This document shows positions 1 through 6,037 of a stretch of 7,879 nt of DNA, one piece after another. The notes under the pieces were generated by a model. That model saw only the letters and a list, made by a program, of their open reading frames with translations, searched no databases and was not told where the DNA came from. Source of the DNA: Bacillota bacterium. Its GTDB lineage: Bacteria > Bacillota > Clostridia > Christensenellales > Aristaeellaceae. The DNA lies in contig JAEWRJ010000039.1 in NCBI GenBank assembly GCA_023460055.1, forward strand, positions 1 through 7,879, given 5' to 3'. A program made the position numbers and the translations under genes. Position 1 is the stretch's first letter. Each line of letters starts with the position of its first letter.

Positions 1-1044
1 GGCTTCCACCCCGCCCGCGGCGCCCAGCATGTGCCCGGGCATCGCCTTGGTGGAGCTGATGGCGGCCTTGTAAGCCGCGTCGCCCAGCGCGCGCTTGATC
101 GCCAAAGTCTCGGTCTTGTCATTGAGCGGGGTGGAGGTGCCGTGCGCGTTGATGTAGAGATCGCCCGCCTGATCGGGGGTGATCCCGGCCTCCTGCATCG
201 CCTTACTGATTGCCCTGGCGGCGGGAAGCGCTTCCGGCTGCGGGGCGGTGACATGGTAGGCGTCGCACAGGTTGGCATAGCCCGTGATCTCGCCAAGGAT
301 CCGGGCGCCGCGCGCTTTGGCGTGGCCATACTCCTCCAGCACCATGATACCGGCGCCTTCGCCCATCACAAAGCCGTCGCGCCGCTTATCAAAGGGGATG
401 GACGCGCTCTGCGGTTCGTTGCGCGCCGTCAGCGCCATGCAGTTGGTAAACCCGGCGACGGCCAGGGTGTTGATCGTGCCCTCGGTCCCGCCGGCCAGGA
501 TGGCATCCGCTATCCCAAGCTTGATGGCGCGGTAGGCCTCGCCGATGGCATGGGTGGAGGTGGCGCAGGCCGTCACCACCGGCAGGCAGGGCCCCATGGC
601 CCCGTAGCGGATGGCAAGGTTTCCGGCCGCGATGTTTGAGATCATCATCGGGATAAAGTGCGGCGACACAAAGCGCGGGCCCTTGACCCGCAGCGCTTCA
701 TGCTCGCGCAGCAGGGTATCCATGCCCCCGATGCCCGATCCCACATATACGCCGAAGCGGTAGGGGTCGGCGACCGTGAGCCCGCTCTGGGCCATCGCCT
801 CCGCCGCCGCGGCCAGGGCATAGCGGGTGAAGGGGTCCGTCTTGCGCACCTCGGACTTTTCCATCACCAGGGAGGGATCAAAATCCTTCAGCTCCGCCGC
901 GATCTTCACCTTGTAATCCGCCGTATCAAACTTGGTGATCGGGCCGATGCCGCACACACCCGCGCGCATGGCAGACCACATGGCGCTGACGCTGTTGCCG
1001 ATGGGCGTCACAGCGCCCATGCCCGTAATAACTACTCGTTTCAT
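1..1044 (-). CDS. fabF: Beta-ketoacyl-ACP synthase II (FabF), partial at the window edge
   Basis: FabF is the cytoplasmic condensing enzyme that elongates acyl-ACP with malonyl-ACP in type II fatty-acid synthesis. The frame is open from an ATG at 1044 to base 1 without a stop, giving 348 residues of a family usually about 410 long, so roughly the last 65 are outside the window. The N-terminus MKRVVITGMGAVTPIGNS is typical of the family. The thiolase-fold triad is visible: Cys160 in TACATSTHA, His301 in NAHGTSTPLN and His338 in GHMLGAAGG, with Lys333 in the STKAMPGH motif. An AGGAG ribosome binding site lies 5-6 nt upstream of the ATG. Unlike the other genes in this operon it is separated from its upstream neighbour (fabG) by 411 bp of repeat-rich DNA. 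The FabF/FabB distinction rests on operon position and the motif flavour; FabF is strongly favoured. Confidence 0.97.
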   Translation of the reverse strand, partial: MKRVVITGMGAVTPIGNSVSAMWSAMRAGVCGIGPITKFDTADYKVKIAAELKDFDPSLVMEKSEVRKTDPFTRYALAAAAEAMAQSGLTVADPYRFGVYVGSGIGGMDTLLREHEALRVKGPRFVSPHFIPMMISNIAAGNLAIRYGAMGPCLPVVTACATSTHAIGEAYRAIKLGIADAILAGGTEGTINTLAVAGFTNCMALTARNEPQSASIPFDKRRDGFVMGEGAGIMVLEEYGHAKARGARILGEITGYANLCDAYHVTAPQPEALPAARAISKAMQEAGITPDQAGDLYINAHGTSTPLNDKTETLAIKRALGDAAYKAAISSTKAMPGHMLGAAGGVEA

Positions 1045-1110
1045 ATACTTCTCCTATTAAACCCACCCTGGAATCGCAATCCGAACAGGGGAGAACGTTT
1101 CTCACAGAGG

Positions 1111-1151
1111 CACAGAGAGGGACGGAGGCGGCCTAAAGGCCTTGCACAGAG
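1111..1151 (+). repeat. CACAGAG-bounded repeat unit, copy A
   Basis: Reading the plus strand, the unit is CACAGAG (1111-1117), a GGGACGGAGG block (1119-1128), a mini-hairpin GGCC-TAAA-GGCC (1130-1141), then a second CACAGAG (1145-1151). The block at 1110-1130 is the inverted match of 1263-1283 with 20 of 21 positions identical. The same layout occurs in copy B on the opposite strand. It looks like a dispersed non-coding repeat unit of the REP or small palindromic type; whether it recurs elsewhere in the genome cannot be seen from this window. Confidence 0.7.
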
Positions 1152-1245
1152 GGGAGTATCAGCAAGTCTCACGTTTCGTTTACCTGTTGATAATCTGTCA
1201 AAATACTCTCGGGGCTCATAGAGAGATAAAGACACTTAATCTTTT

Positions 1246-1283
1246 CTCTGTGTAGCGCGAAGCGCCTCCGTCCCCCTCTGTGC
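1246..1283 (-). repeat. CACAGAG-bounded repeat unit, copy B (inverted)
   Basis: Reading the minus strand from 1282, the unit is CACAGAG, a GGGGACGGAGG block, a mini-hairpin GCGC-TTC-GCGC (1265-1255), then a second CACAGAG (1252-1246). The outer block is an inverted copy of 1110-1130 with one mismatch. The hairpin arms differ from copy A (GCGC against GGCC) but pairing is kept. In the fab mRNA the two copies could pair with each other into a long stem closing a loop of about 130 nt, or each could form its own small hairpin. Confidence 0.7.
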
Positions 1284-1455
1284 ATCCCTGTCTGTTGGTC
1301 TATCGAAGTCTCTCCCTCAATTCGACATGGTCGCGACCTGCGCTGACGCTTTGGCGCTTCCTGTCTCATTGGGACTGCATCTCGCTCTTTCTGCCCAAGG
1401 GCAGCGCTCGATTTCGTCCCCCTGTGTGAAACCGTATCCCCGTACCCTCGTCCCT

Positions 1456-2193
1456 TTACATCGCCAGCCCGCCGTCCACCCTGATCACCGTGCCGGTGAT
1501 GTAGGCAGCGCCTTCGCTGCACAGGAAGCTGACGGTTTTGGAGATTTCTTCCGCCTGGCCAATGCGCCCCATCGGGATCGCTTTCTTCAGCGCCTGCCTG
1601 CTCTCCTCTGTCATGGCTTCGGTCATCTCAGTCCCTATAAAGCCGGGGGCGACTGCGTTGCAGGTGATGCCCCTGGAAGCCAGCTCCTTGGCCACGGACT
1701 TGGTCAGCCCGACCAGGCCGGCCTTGGCCGCGGCGTAGTTGGCCTGCCCGGCGTTGCCCGTCAGCCCCACCACGGAGGTGATGTTGACGATGCGCCCGGA
1801 CCTGCGCCTGACGAACTGAGCACTGAGGTGTCGGATGAAGTTGAAAGCGCCCTTCAGGTTCGTATCCAGCACCCGGTCGTAATCGTCCTCGCTCATGCGC
1901 ATCAAAAGGCCGTCGCGGGTGATGCCCGCGTTGTTGACCAGGATGTCCACGCCGCCAAAGCGCGCGATGACGGCGTCCGCGGTCTCCTTGCTGGCCTCGA
2001 AGTCGCCCACGTCGCAGGCATAGATCTCGGCCTGCGCACCCTTTTCGCGGCAAGCGGCCGCCGTCTCTTCCGCGGCGGCCTGATTGCCCCGGTAGATCAG
2101 CGCCAGCCTCATGCCCGGCCCTGCCAGTTCCAGCGCGATGGCGCGGCCGATGCCGCGCGAAGCGCCGGTGATCAGCGCAGTCTGTTCTGTCAT
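1456..2193 (-). CDS. fabG: 3-oxoacyl-ACP reductase (FabG)
   Basis: FabG is the NADPH-dependent short-chain dehydrogenase/reductase that reduces beta-ketoacyl-ACP to beta-hydroxyacyl-ACP, the first reductive step of each elongation cycle; the family is normally a cytoplasmic tetramer. The product is 245 residues, the usual length. The Rossmann nucleotide motif TGASRGIG is at 9-16, NNAG at 87-90, and the catalytic residues are Asn112, Ser140, Tyr153 and Lys157 (YAAAK). The C-terminus ends in the typical VIRVDGGLAM. The ATG at 2193 is chosen over upstream in-frame starts because AAGGAG sits 8 nt before it and the protein begins directly with the Rossmann strand. The start overlaps the fabD stop as ATGA, suggesting translational coupling. 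The stop is TAA. Confidence 0.97.
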   Translation of the reverse strand: MTEQTALITGASRGIGRAIALELAGPGMRLALIYRGNQAAAEETAAACREKGAQAEIYACDVGDFEASKETADAVIARFGGVDILVNNAGITRDGLLMRMSEDDYDRVLDTNLKGAFNFIRHLSAQFVRRRSGRIVNITSVVGLTGNAGQANYAAAKAGLVGLTKSVAKELASRGITCNAVAPGFIGTEMTEAMTEESRQALKKAIPMGRIGQAEEISKTVSFLCSEGAAYITGTVIRVDGGLAM

Positions 2194-3119
2194 GTTGATA
2201 TCTCCTTGTGTCCGCTCAGCTCCGATACAGCCGCTTCCAGGCTCTGGGCATCGCTCACCGCGTGGCAGACGGCCTCGGGATAGATCTTTTTGATCAGCCC
2301 GCACAGCGTATTGCCCGCACCCATCGCGACGAAGGTATCAATGCCCTCACGCTGCATCCTCTGGATGGTCTCGACCCATCTGACCGGGCCGGATATCTGG
2401 CCGGCCAATGTGTCTTTGATCTCGTCGCCATAGGGCGCAGCCGTCAGGTTGGCGTAGACCGGGATGGCGGGTTTACGCAGTTCCACCTTCTCCAGTTCCC
2501 GCAGGAAGCCATCCGCAGCGCCGCGCATATACACGCTGTGGAAGGCCCCGCTGACATTGAGCGGCATCACGCGGCCGCCTCGCAAGACTGCCGCTTCCTT
2601 GAAGGCGGGCAGGGCGTCTTTGAGGCCCGATACCACTGTCTGCGCGGGCGCGTTGTAGTTGGCGGGGGCAAAGCCCTCCGTTTCATTGCACAGCGCTTCC
2701 ACGTCGGCTGCCGTCAGGCCGATCACCGCCGCCATCGCGCCGGGATAGCGCCCGGCCTCGTCCGCCATCAGGCGGCCCCGCGTGATGGTGAGGCGCAGGC
2801 CCTCTTCAGGGCTCATGCCGCCGGCGAAAGCCAGCGCCGATAGCTCGCCCAGCGAAAAGCCCGCCAGGCAGGCGGGCGTGACGCCCCTTTCCTTCAGGGC
2901 CATCGCCGCCGCCAGGTTCACGGTATACAGGCAGGGCTGGGTGTTGGCCGTATCGGCCAGTTCTTCTCTGCCCCCCTCAAAGCACTGCGCGCTTGTACCG
3001 GGGCGGATGCTGTCGGCCATGTCAAAAACAGCCTTCCCCGCGACAGAGGCTTCGCTCAGGGCCTTGCCCATGCCGGGCCACTGCGCGCCCTGGCCGTCAA
3101 ACACAAAGGCTACACCCAT
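2190..3119 (-). CDS. fabD: Malonyl-CoA:ACP transacylase (FabD)
   Basis: FabD transfers the malonyl group from CoA to the phosphopantetheine arm of ACP, supplying the extender unit for FabH and FabF. The product is 309 residues, the usual family length. The oxyanion-loop motif GQGAQ is at 9-13, the nucleophile Ser89 is in GFSLGE (87-92), Arg114 in the TRGRLM motif binds the malonyl carboxylate, and the catalytic His194 is in SGAFHS. A QISGPVRW motif near 241-248 is also characteristic. The residue before GQGAQ is Asp, where Pro is most common (FPGQGxQ); this is outside the catalytic pair and should not abolish activity. The ATG lies inside the end of fabK (10-nt overlap), with a GAGGG ribosome binding site in the fabK coding sequence, indicating coupled translation. 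Confidence 0.96.
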   Translation of the reverse strand: MGVAFVFDGQGAQWPGMGKALSEASVAGKAVFDMADSIRPGTSAQCFEGGREELADTANTQPCLYTVNLAAAMALKERGVTPACLAGFSLGELSALAFAGGMSPEEGLRLTITRGRLMADEAGRYPGAMAAVIGLTAADVEALCNETEGFAPANYNAPAQTVVSGLKDALPAFKEAAVLRGGRVMPLNVSGAFHSVYMRGAADGFLRELEKVELRKPAIPVYANLTAAPYGDEIKDTLAGQISGPVRWVETIQRMQREGIDTFVAMGAGNTLCGLIKKIYPEAVCHAVSDAQSLEAAVSELSGHKEIST

Positions 3120-4051
3120 TGCGGCGCCCTCATGAGCAGTACTTCGGCCTCAGCCATGATCTCTTCAACGATCTCACGGGCGGGCTGCTCCTTGTGCACC
3201 ATGGCGGCCGACTGGCCCACCATGACGCTGCCGTGAACCACATCGCCCTCGCGGGCGGCCAGGCGAAGCGCGCCGGAGCCGTACTTCTCCAGCTCCTCAT
3301 TGGAAATGGAGGGGTCATACTCCCTGCGGATAAACTCCTGCATGAACTGGTTTTTCAGCGCGCGCACGGGATGGCCCAGGCGCTTGCCCGCCGTACCCGT
3401 ATCGATATCGCGGGCATCCAGCACCTTCTGCTTGTAGTTGTGGTGGATGGTGCACTCGGTCGCCACCAGGAAGCGCGTGCCCAGCTGCACGCCTGAAGCG
3501 CCCAGCATAAAGGCCGCCGCCACGCCGCGCCCGTCGGCAATGCCGCCGGCGGCAATGACGGGGATGCTGACCGCGTCGCAGATCTGGGGGATCAAGGTCA
3601 TCGTGGTCAGGTCGCCCACATGGCCGCCCGCTTCGCCGCCCTCGGCGACAACGGCGCAGGCGCCGCGCCGCTCGACCAGCTTGGCCACGGCGGTGGAAGC
3701 CACCACGGGGATCACCTTGATGCCGGCCTCGATCCAGGCGGGCATGTATTTGCCGGGCATGCCGGCGCCCGTGGTCACCACGGGGACTTTTTCATCAATG
3801 ACCACCTGCGCGACCGCGTCGGCGTAGGGGCTCATCAGCATGATGTTCACGCCGAAGGGCTTATCGGTCAGCGTCTTCGCCTTGCGGATCTCTTCCCTGA
3901 GGATCTCGGGGGGCGTATTCATCCCGGCGATCAGGCCCAGACCGCCCGCTTCGCTGACCGCGGCGGCCAGCGAAGCGTCGGCGACCCACGCCATGCCGCC
4001 CTGAAACACGGGGTATTTTATGCCCAGAAGGGCGCACAGGGGGCTTTTCAT
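3110..4051 (-). CDS. fabK: Enoyl-ACP reductase II (FabK), FMN-dependent
   Basis: FabK is the flavoprotein that reduces trans-2-enoyl-ACP with NAD(P)H, the last step of each cycle; it is structurally unrelated to FabI and insensitive to triclosan. The product is 313 residues with the nitronate-monooxygenase/FabK TIM-barrel signature: an N-terminal YPVFQGGMAWVAD segment, GGLGLIAG (36-43), GVNIML (67-72), and EAGGHVGDLTTMTL (140-153), whose His144 aligns with the catalytic His144 of the pneumococcal enzyme. AAGGIADGRGV (167-177) and GVQLGTRF (187-194) are the phosphate/FMN loops. It lies between acpP and fabD, as in streptococci and clostridia, which separates it from degradative 2-nitropropane dioxygenases. 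It starts 3 nt after the acpP stop with a GGAG site 8 nt upstream and ends in TAG inside fabD. No FabI, FabL or FabV is seen here. Confidence 0.95.
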   Translation of the reverse strand: MKSPLCALLGIKYPVFQGGMAWVADASLAAAVSEAGGLGLIAGMNTPPEILREEIRKAKTLTDKPFGVNIMLMSPYADAVAQVVIDEKVPVVTTGAGMPGKYMPAWIEAGIKVIPVVASTAVAKLVERRGACAVVAEGGEAGGHVGDLTTMTLIPQICDAVSIPVIAAGGIADGRGVAAAFMLGASGVQLGTRFLVATECTIHHNYKQKVLDARDIDTGTAGKRLGHPVRALKNQFMQEFIRREYDPSISNEELEKYGSGALRLAAREGDVVHGSVMVGQSAAMVHKEQPAREIVEEIMAEAEVLLMRAPQWV

Positions 4052-4054
4052 GGT

Positions 4055-4291
4055 TTACGCTCCGGCTTTCTTCGCAAGCTCCGCTTCAACGGCATCGGCC
4101 ACTTCACCCACGGTGTTCATCGCGGCGTTGTTCATCTCCAGCGTCACGTCAAACTCGCTCTCCAGGCTCATCGCCAGCTCCACGCGGTCCAGGGAATCCA
4201 GGCCCAGATCGGCAAAGCCGGTCTCACGGGTGATCTCGCTGTCGGTATCCCTGTAGTTCTTCAGCAGTTCCACAACCTTATCAAATACCAT
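4055..4291 (-). CDS. acpP: Acyl carrier protein (ACP)
   Basis: ACP carries the growing acyl chain on a 4'-phosphopantetheine arm and is the shared substrate of every Fab enzyme encoded around it. The product is 78 residues, acidic, and predicted four-helical. The phosphopantetheine attachment site is Ser33 in LGLDSLDRVEL. The ATG at 4291 is preferred over an in-frame start at 4333 because GGAGG (4301-4305) lies 9 nt upstream of it and the shorter protein has the standard ACP N-terminus (MVFDKVVELL). The longer version would add an unusual 14-residue extension. The gene follows 250 bp of highly structured non-coding DNA and may have its own promoter (separate entry). The stop is TAA, 3 nt before fabK. 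Confidence 0.96.
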   Translation of the reverse strand: MVFDKVVELLKNYRDTDSEITRETGFADLGLDSLDRVELAMSLESEFDVTLEMNNAAMNTVGEVADAVEAELAKKAGA

Positions 4292-4332
4292 ATCCAAGTA
4301 CCTCCAAATTTTTATCTTTATTCCTGACACCA

Positions 4333-4361
4333 ATAAAAATCAGTGTAACAGACGATCTCAA
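4333..4361 (-). promoter_or_regulatory. Candidate internal promoter for acpP
   Basis: Minus-strand TTGAGA (4361-4356), a 17-bp spacer and TTTTAT (4338-4333) fit a weak sigma-A promoter (5/6 and 4/6 consensus matches). It lies in a sharply AT-rich stretch just after the hairpin array and would give a leader of about 35 nt before the acpP ATG. This is a pattern match only; the known need for ACP in excess over the other Fab proteins makes it plausible. Confidence 0.3.
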
Positions 4362-4539
4362 GCCTCCCCCGGGAGGCCCGGAGGGGTGAACCCTCCGGAT
4401 TTGATCCGCCGCCGCGACATGCGCGGTGCGGCGGTAGCCTTGCATAGCAAGGGTTTCCTTGCCATCCGCCGCCCGGGAACGCAGTGACAGGCGGATGGCC
4501 GGCATCTTCCATACCATCAAAAACCGCAGTTTTTGATGG
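4362..4539. repeat. Six-hairpin structured element between fabH and acpP
   Basis: Six successive inverted repeats fill this 178-bp stretch. In transcription order they are: 4539-4514, 10-bp perfect AT-rich stem with a 6-nt loop, starting 2 nt after the fabH stop; 4499-4461, 10-bp perfect stem GCCATCCGCC/GGCGGATGGC with a 19-nt loop; 4452-4438, 6-bp stem with a 3-nt loop; 4434-4406, 11-bp GC-rich stem with a 2-nt bulge; 4398-4378, 8-bp stem CCGGAGGG/CCCTCCGG with a 5-nt loop; and 4377-4362, 6-7-bp stem with a tiny loop. No stem is followed by a U-run, so a classical terminator is not indicated. Overlapping small frames lack ribosome binding sites. It may be a mobile palindromic element (MITE/REP-like) or an RNA processing/attenuation element; the fold is clear, the role is not. 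Confidence 0.75.
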
Positions 4540-4541
4540 AT

Positions 4542-5513
4542 TTATATGCTCCAGCGGATCAGGCAGGCCCCGCTGGTAAGGCCCGCGCCGAACGCGCTCA
4601 TGGCCAGGATATCACCGGGGCGGAATGTGCCTGCCCGCCTGCACTCGTCAAGCAGAACAGGGATGCTGGCGGCGGATGTATTGCCGTAGCGTTCCATGTT
4701 GTGCAAAAAGCGCTCGGGCGCTATGTTCAGCCGCTGTTTGGCAGCCTCAATGATGCGGATATTCGCCTGGTGGGGCAGCACCCAGTCCACGTCCTCGTCC
4801 TTCAGGCCGGCGCCGGCGATCACGCCGCGCAGACCATCCGTCATGGCGCCCACGGCAAACTTGTAGACCTCCTGGCCGTTCATGTGCACCTTAGCCGCCT
4901 CGTCTTCCGCCGCGGGCGCGTTCGTCATGAAGGGCGAGCGGGCCGGGAAGGCCGTCACGCGCAGGGGTTCGGGCGTGCCGCGTGTCTGCAGGCGGATGGC
5001 CAGCAGGTCATCCCCCTCTTCCAGCACCACGGCGCCCGCCGCGTCGCCAAACAGCACGCAGGTGGTGCGGTCGGTCCAGTCCACCACGGGCGACAGGGCC
5101 TCCGCCGCGACGACCAGCATCTTTTTGACACGGCCGCTGCTGAAGAAAGCGCCTGCAACATCCAGCGCGTACATAAAGCCGGAACACGCGGCGTTGATAT
5201 CCATCGCCGGGCAATTTGCGCCCAGCCTGCCTTGCAAAAGGCAGCCCATTGAGGGTGAAATGGTATCGCCCCGTATGGTCGCGCAGAGGATGAAATCCAG
5301 TTCTTCGGGCTTGACCCCGGCATCCGCCAGCGCCTTTTCGGCCGCTTCCAGGGCCAGATCGGTCAGCGTCTCGGAACTTAGAACGCGGCGTTCCTTCACG
5401 CCGGTGCGTGTGGTGATCCATTCGTCACTGGTATCCACGATGCGCGACAAATCGTCATTGGTGACGACCAGCTTGGGTAGCGCGCTGCCCGTCCCCTTGA
5501 TCGTAAAGCTCAT
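4542..5513 (-). CDS. fabH: Beta-ketoacyl-ACP synthase III (FabH)
   Basis: FabH starts fatty-acid synthesis by condensing an acyl-CoA primer (acetyl- or branched-chain) with malonyl-ACP, forming the first ketoacyl-ACP. The product is 323 residues, normal for the family. The catalytic triad is Cys110 (NAACSGFMYAL), His248 (LPHQANIRI) and Asn278 (YGNTSAASIP). The N-terminal segment with SDEWITTRTGVKERR (29-43) and FGDAAGAVVLE (155-165) are further signatures. The C-terminal motif reads AFGAGLTSG where GFGGGLTWG is common. Primer preference cannot be read reliably from the sequence. The ATG overlaps the regulator's TAA by one base (TAATG), with AGGAGG about 4 nt upstream, so the two are likely translationally coupled. 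The stop is TAA, followed at once by a hairpin. Confidence 0.97.
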   Translation of the reverse strand: MSFTIKGTGSALPKLVVTNDDLSRIVDTSDEWITTRTGVKERRVLSSETLTDLALEAAEKALADAGVKPEELDFILCATIRGDTISPSMGCLLQGRLGANCPAMDINAACSGFMYALDVAGAFFSSGRVKKMLVVAAEALSPVVDWTDRTTCVLFGDAAGAVVLEEGDDLLAIRLQTRGTPEPLRVTAFPARSPFMTNAPAAEDEAAKVHMNGQEVYKFAVGAMTDGLRGVIAGAGLKDEDVDWVLPHQANIRIIEAAKQRLNIAPERFLHNMERYGNTSAASIPVLLDECRRAGTFRPGDILAMSAFGAGLTSGACLIRWSI

Positions 5514-5974
5514 TATGCCTCCTGACTGACCGACTTGCGGGAAAAGAAGTCGTTCAGCTTGATGATGCCCTTGAGGAGAATGTTCTTTTCATCCTCCTCC
5601 AGGCTCTTGGCGACTGCCTCAACCATCTTCTCGTGAAAATAGCTGTGCATGCGCTCCGCCCGGCGGCCCTGCTGCGTCAACCTGACGCGAACGGATCGGC
5701 TGTCTTCCTCGCAGCGCTGCTTTTCAACATAGCCTTTTTTGACCAGCTTGTTGACAGCAACGGTCACGGAAGGCAGCGTGACGCTGCGCTCCCTGGCCAG
5801 CGAGCTGATGGTGCAGCCCTCCGGATCCCCTTTGCCGACAGCCTCCAGCAAGTGCATCTCTCCGATGGACAGGTTTGCCCCGCCGGCGGATTTCAGCATA
5901 CTTTCTTCCATGCGCAGGATGCTGTTGAACGTATCCACCAGCAGCACATTCAGCTGCGTGCTAAAATCTTCCAT
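5513..5974 (-). CDS. MarR-family transcriptional regulator, FabT-like, of the fatty-acid operon
   Basis: This 153-residue protein is a MarR-type winged helix-turn-helix repressor. The DNA-binding part runs from about 35 to 105: helix-turn-helix around CTISSLARERSVTLPSVTVAVNKLVKKGY (54-82) followed by a wing EEDSRSVRVRLT (89-100) containing the usual Asp-x-Arg. Flanking N- and C-terminal helices would form the dimer. It is the first gene of the fab operon, in the slot held by fabT in streptococci, where the regulator represses the cluster using acyl-ACP as corepressor. By analogy it probably senses a long-chain acyl product, but that is inference. The palindrome in its own promoter does not match the streptococcal FabT box (TTTGA/TCAAA type), so direct FabT orthology is uncertain. 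The start at 5974 has GGGAGG 4 nt upstream. Confidence 0.9.
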   Translation of the reverse strand: MEDFSTQLNVLLVDTFNSILRMEESMLKSAGGANLSIGEMHLLEAVGKGDPEGCTISSLARERSVTLPSVTVAVNKLVKKGYVEKQRCEEDSRSVRVRLTQQGRRAERMHSYFHEKMVEAVAKSLEEDEKNILLKGIIKLNDFFSRKSVSQEA

Positions 5975-5985
5975 GCGTCCTCCCG

Positions 5986-6006
5986 TTACTTAGATTGACT
6001 AACTAA
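5986..6006. promoter_or_regulatory. Palindromic operator candidate for the MarR regulator
   Basis: On the minus strand this 21-bp site reads TTAGTTAG, five central bases TCAAT, then CTAAGTAA. Fourteen of the 16 arm positions are symmetric (7 of 8 base pairs). It starts within the last base of the -10 box and covers the predicted transcription start, so a bound dimer would block RNA polymerase. Its size fits a MarR dimer site. It is the only such site I found in the window, consistent with one autoregulated operon promoter. Confidence 0.6.
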
Positions 6007-6033
6007 TTATAAGCCTGTACTCCCGTTTGTCAA
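6006..6033 (-). promoter_or_regulatory. Fab operon promoter (consensus sigma-A type)
   Basis: Minus-strand TTGACA (6033-6028), a 16-bp spacer and TATAAT (6011-6006) match both consensus hexamers perfectly. Transcription should begin near 5999, giving a leader of about 25 nt before the regulator ATG at 5974. An unrestrained promoter this good would be strong, which fits control by a repressor bound at the overlapping palindrome. Confidence 0.85.
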
Positions 6034-6037
6034 TAAT

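Larger units (their letters stand above)
1045..1455. other. Repeat-rich fabG-fabF intergenic region, no gene seen
   Basis: This 411-bp gap interrupts an otherwise tightly packed operon. Short open frames cross it, but none has a convincing ribosome binding site or a protein-like composition. It contains an inverted pair of a CACAGAG-flanked repeat unit (separate entries), a 10-bp perfect palindrome GGTCGCGACC at 1329-1338, and a CTGCCC/GGGCAG hairpin with a 2-nt loop at 1391-1404. A CTCTC/GAGAG stem lies at 1206-1225. Next to the fabG stop there is a G-rich run of ACG/TACG/ATACG words on the minus strand. No stem is followed by a clear U-tract on the minus strand, so I do not call a terminator. 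The region should be transcribed as part of the fab mRNA unless fabF has its own promoter, for which I find only an unpaired -35-like TTGACA at 1196-1201. Confidence 0.75.

Noticed and set aside
1183..1194. DnaA-box-like TTATCAACA and a FabT-box-like GATTATCAA on the minus strand
   Set aside because: There is one isolated near-match each, without clustering, and the FabT-type symmetry is absent on the left side.
1173..1201. Promoter for fabF with TTGACA on the minus strand
   Set aside because: At 15-18 bp downstream the sequence is CGAAAC-like, with no acceptable -10 hexamer.
1391..1404. CTGCCC/GGGCAG hairpin as a terminator after fabG
   Set aside because: The 2-nt loop is tight, it is more than 50 nt past the stop codon, and no U-tract follows on the minus strand.
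1045..1455. CRISPR array suggested by recurring CACAGAG words
   Set aside because: There are too few units, they are in inverted orientation, spacers are irregular, and no cas genes are present.
1327..2283. Long plus-strand open frame opposite fabG, and similar ones opposite fabF, fabD, fabK and fabH
   Set aside because: They are antisense shadows in GC-rich DNA. The minus-strand frames carry complete family motifs and ribosome binding sites.
4292..4333. Longer ACP starting at 4333
   Set aside because: It would add 14 atypical residues and skip the good GGAGG site located 9 nt before the ATG at 4291.
4281..4520. Small minus-strand open frames (79 and 64 codons) across the fabH-acpP gap
   Set aside because: Their start codons lie in or beside the first hairpin without a ribosome binding site, and the translations follow the inverted repeats instead of resembling protein.
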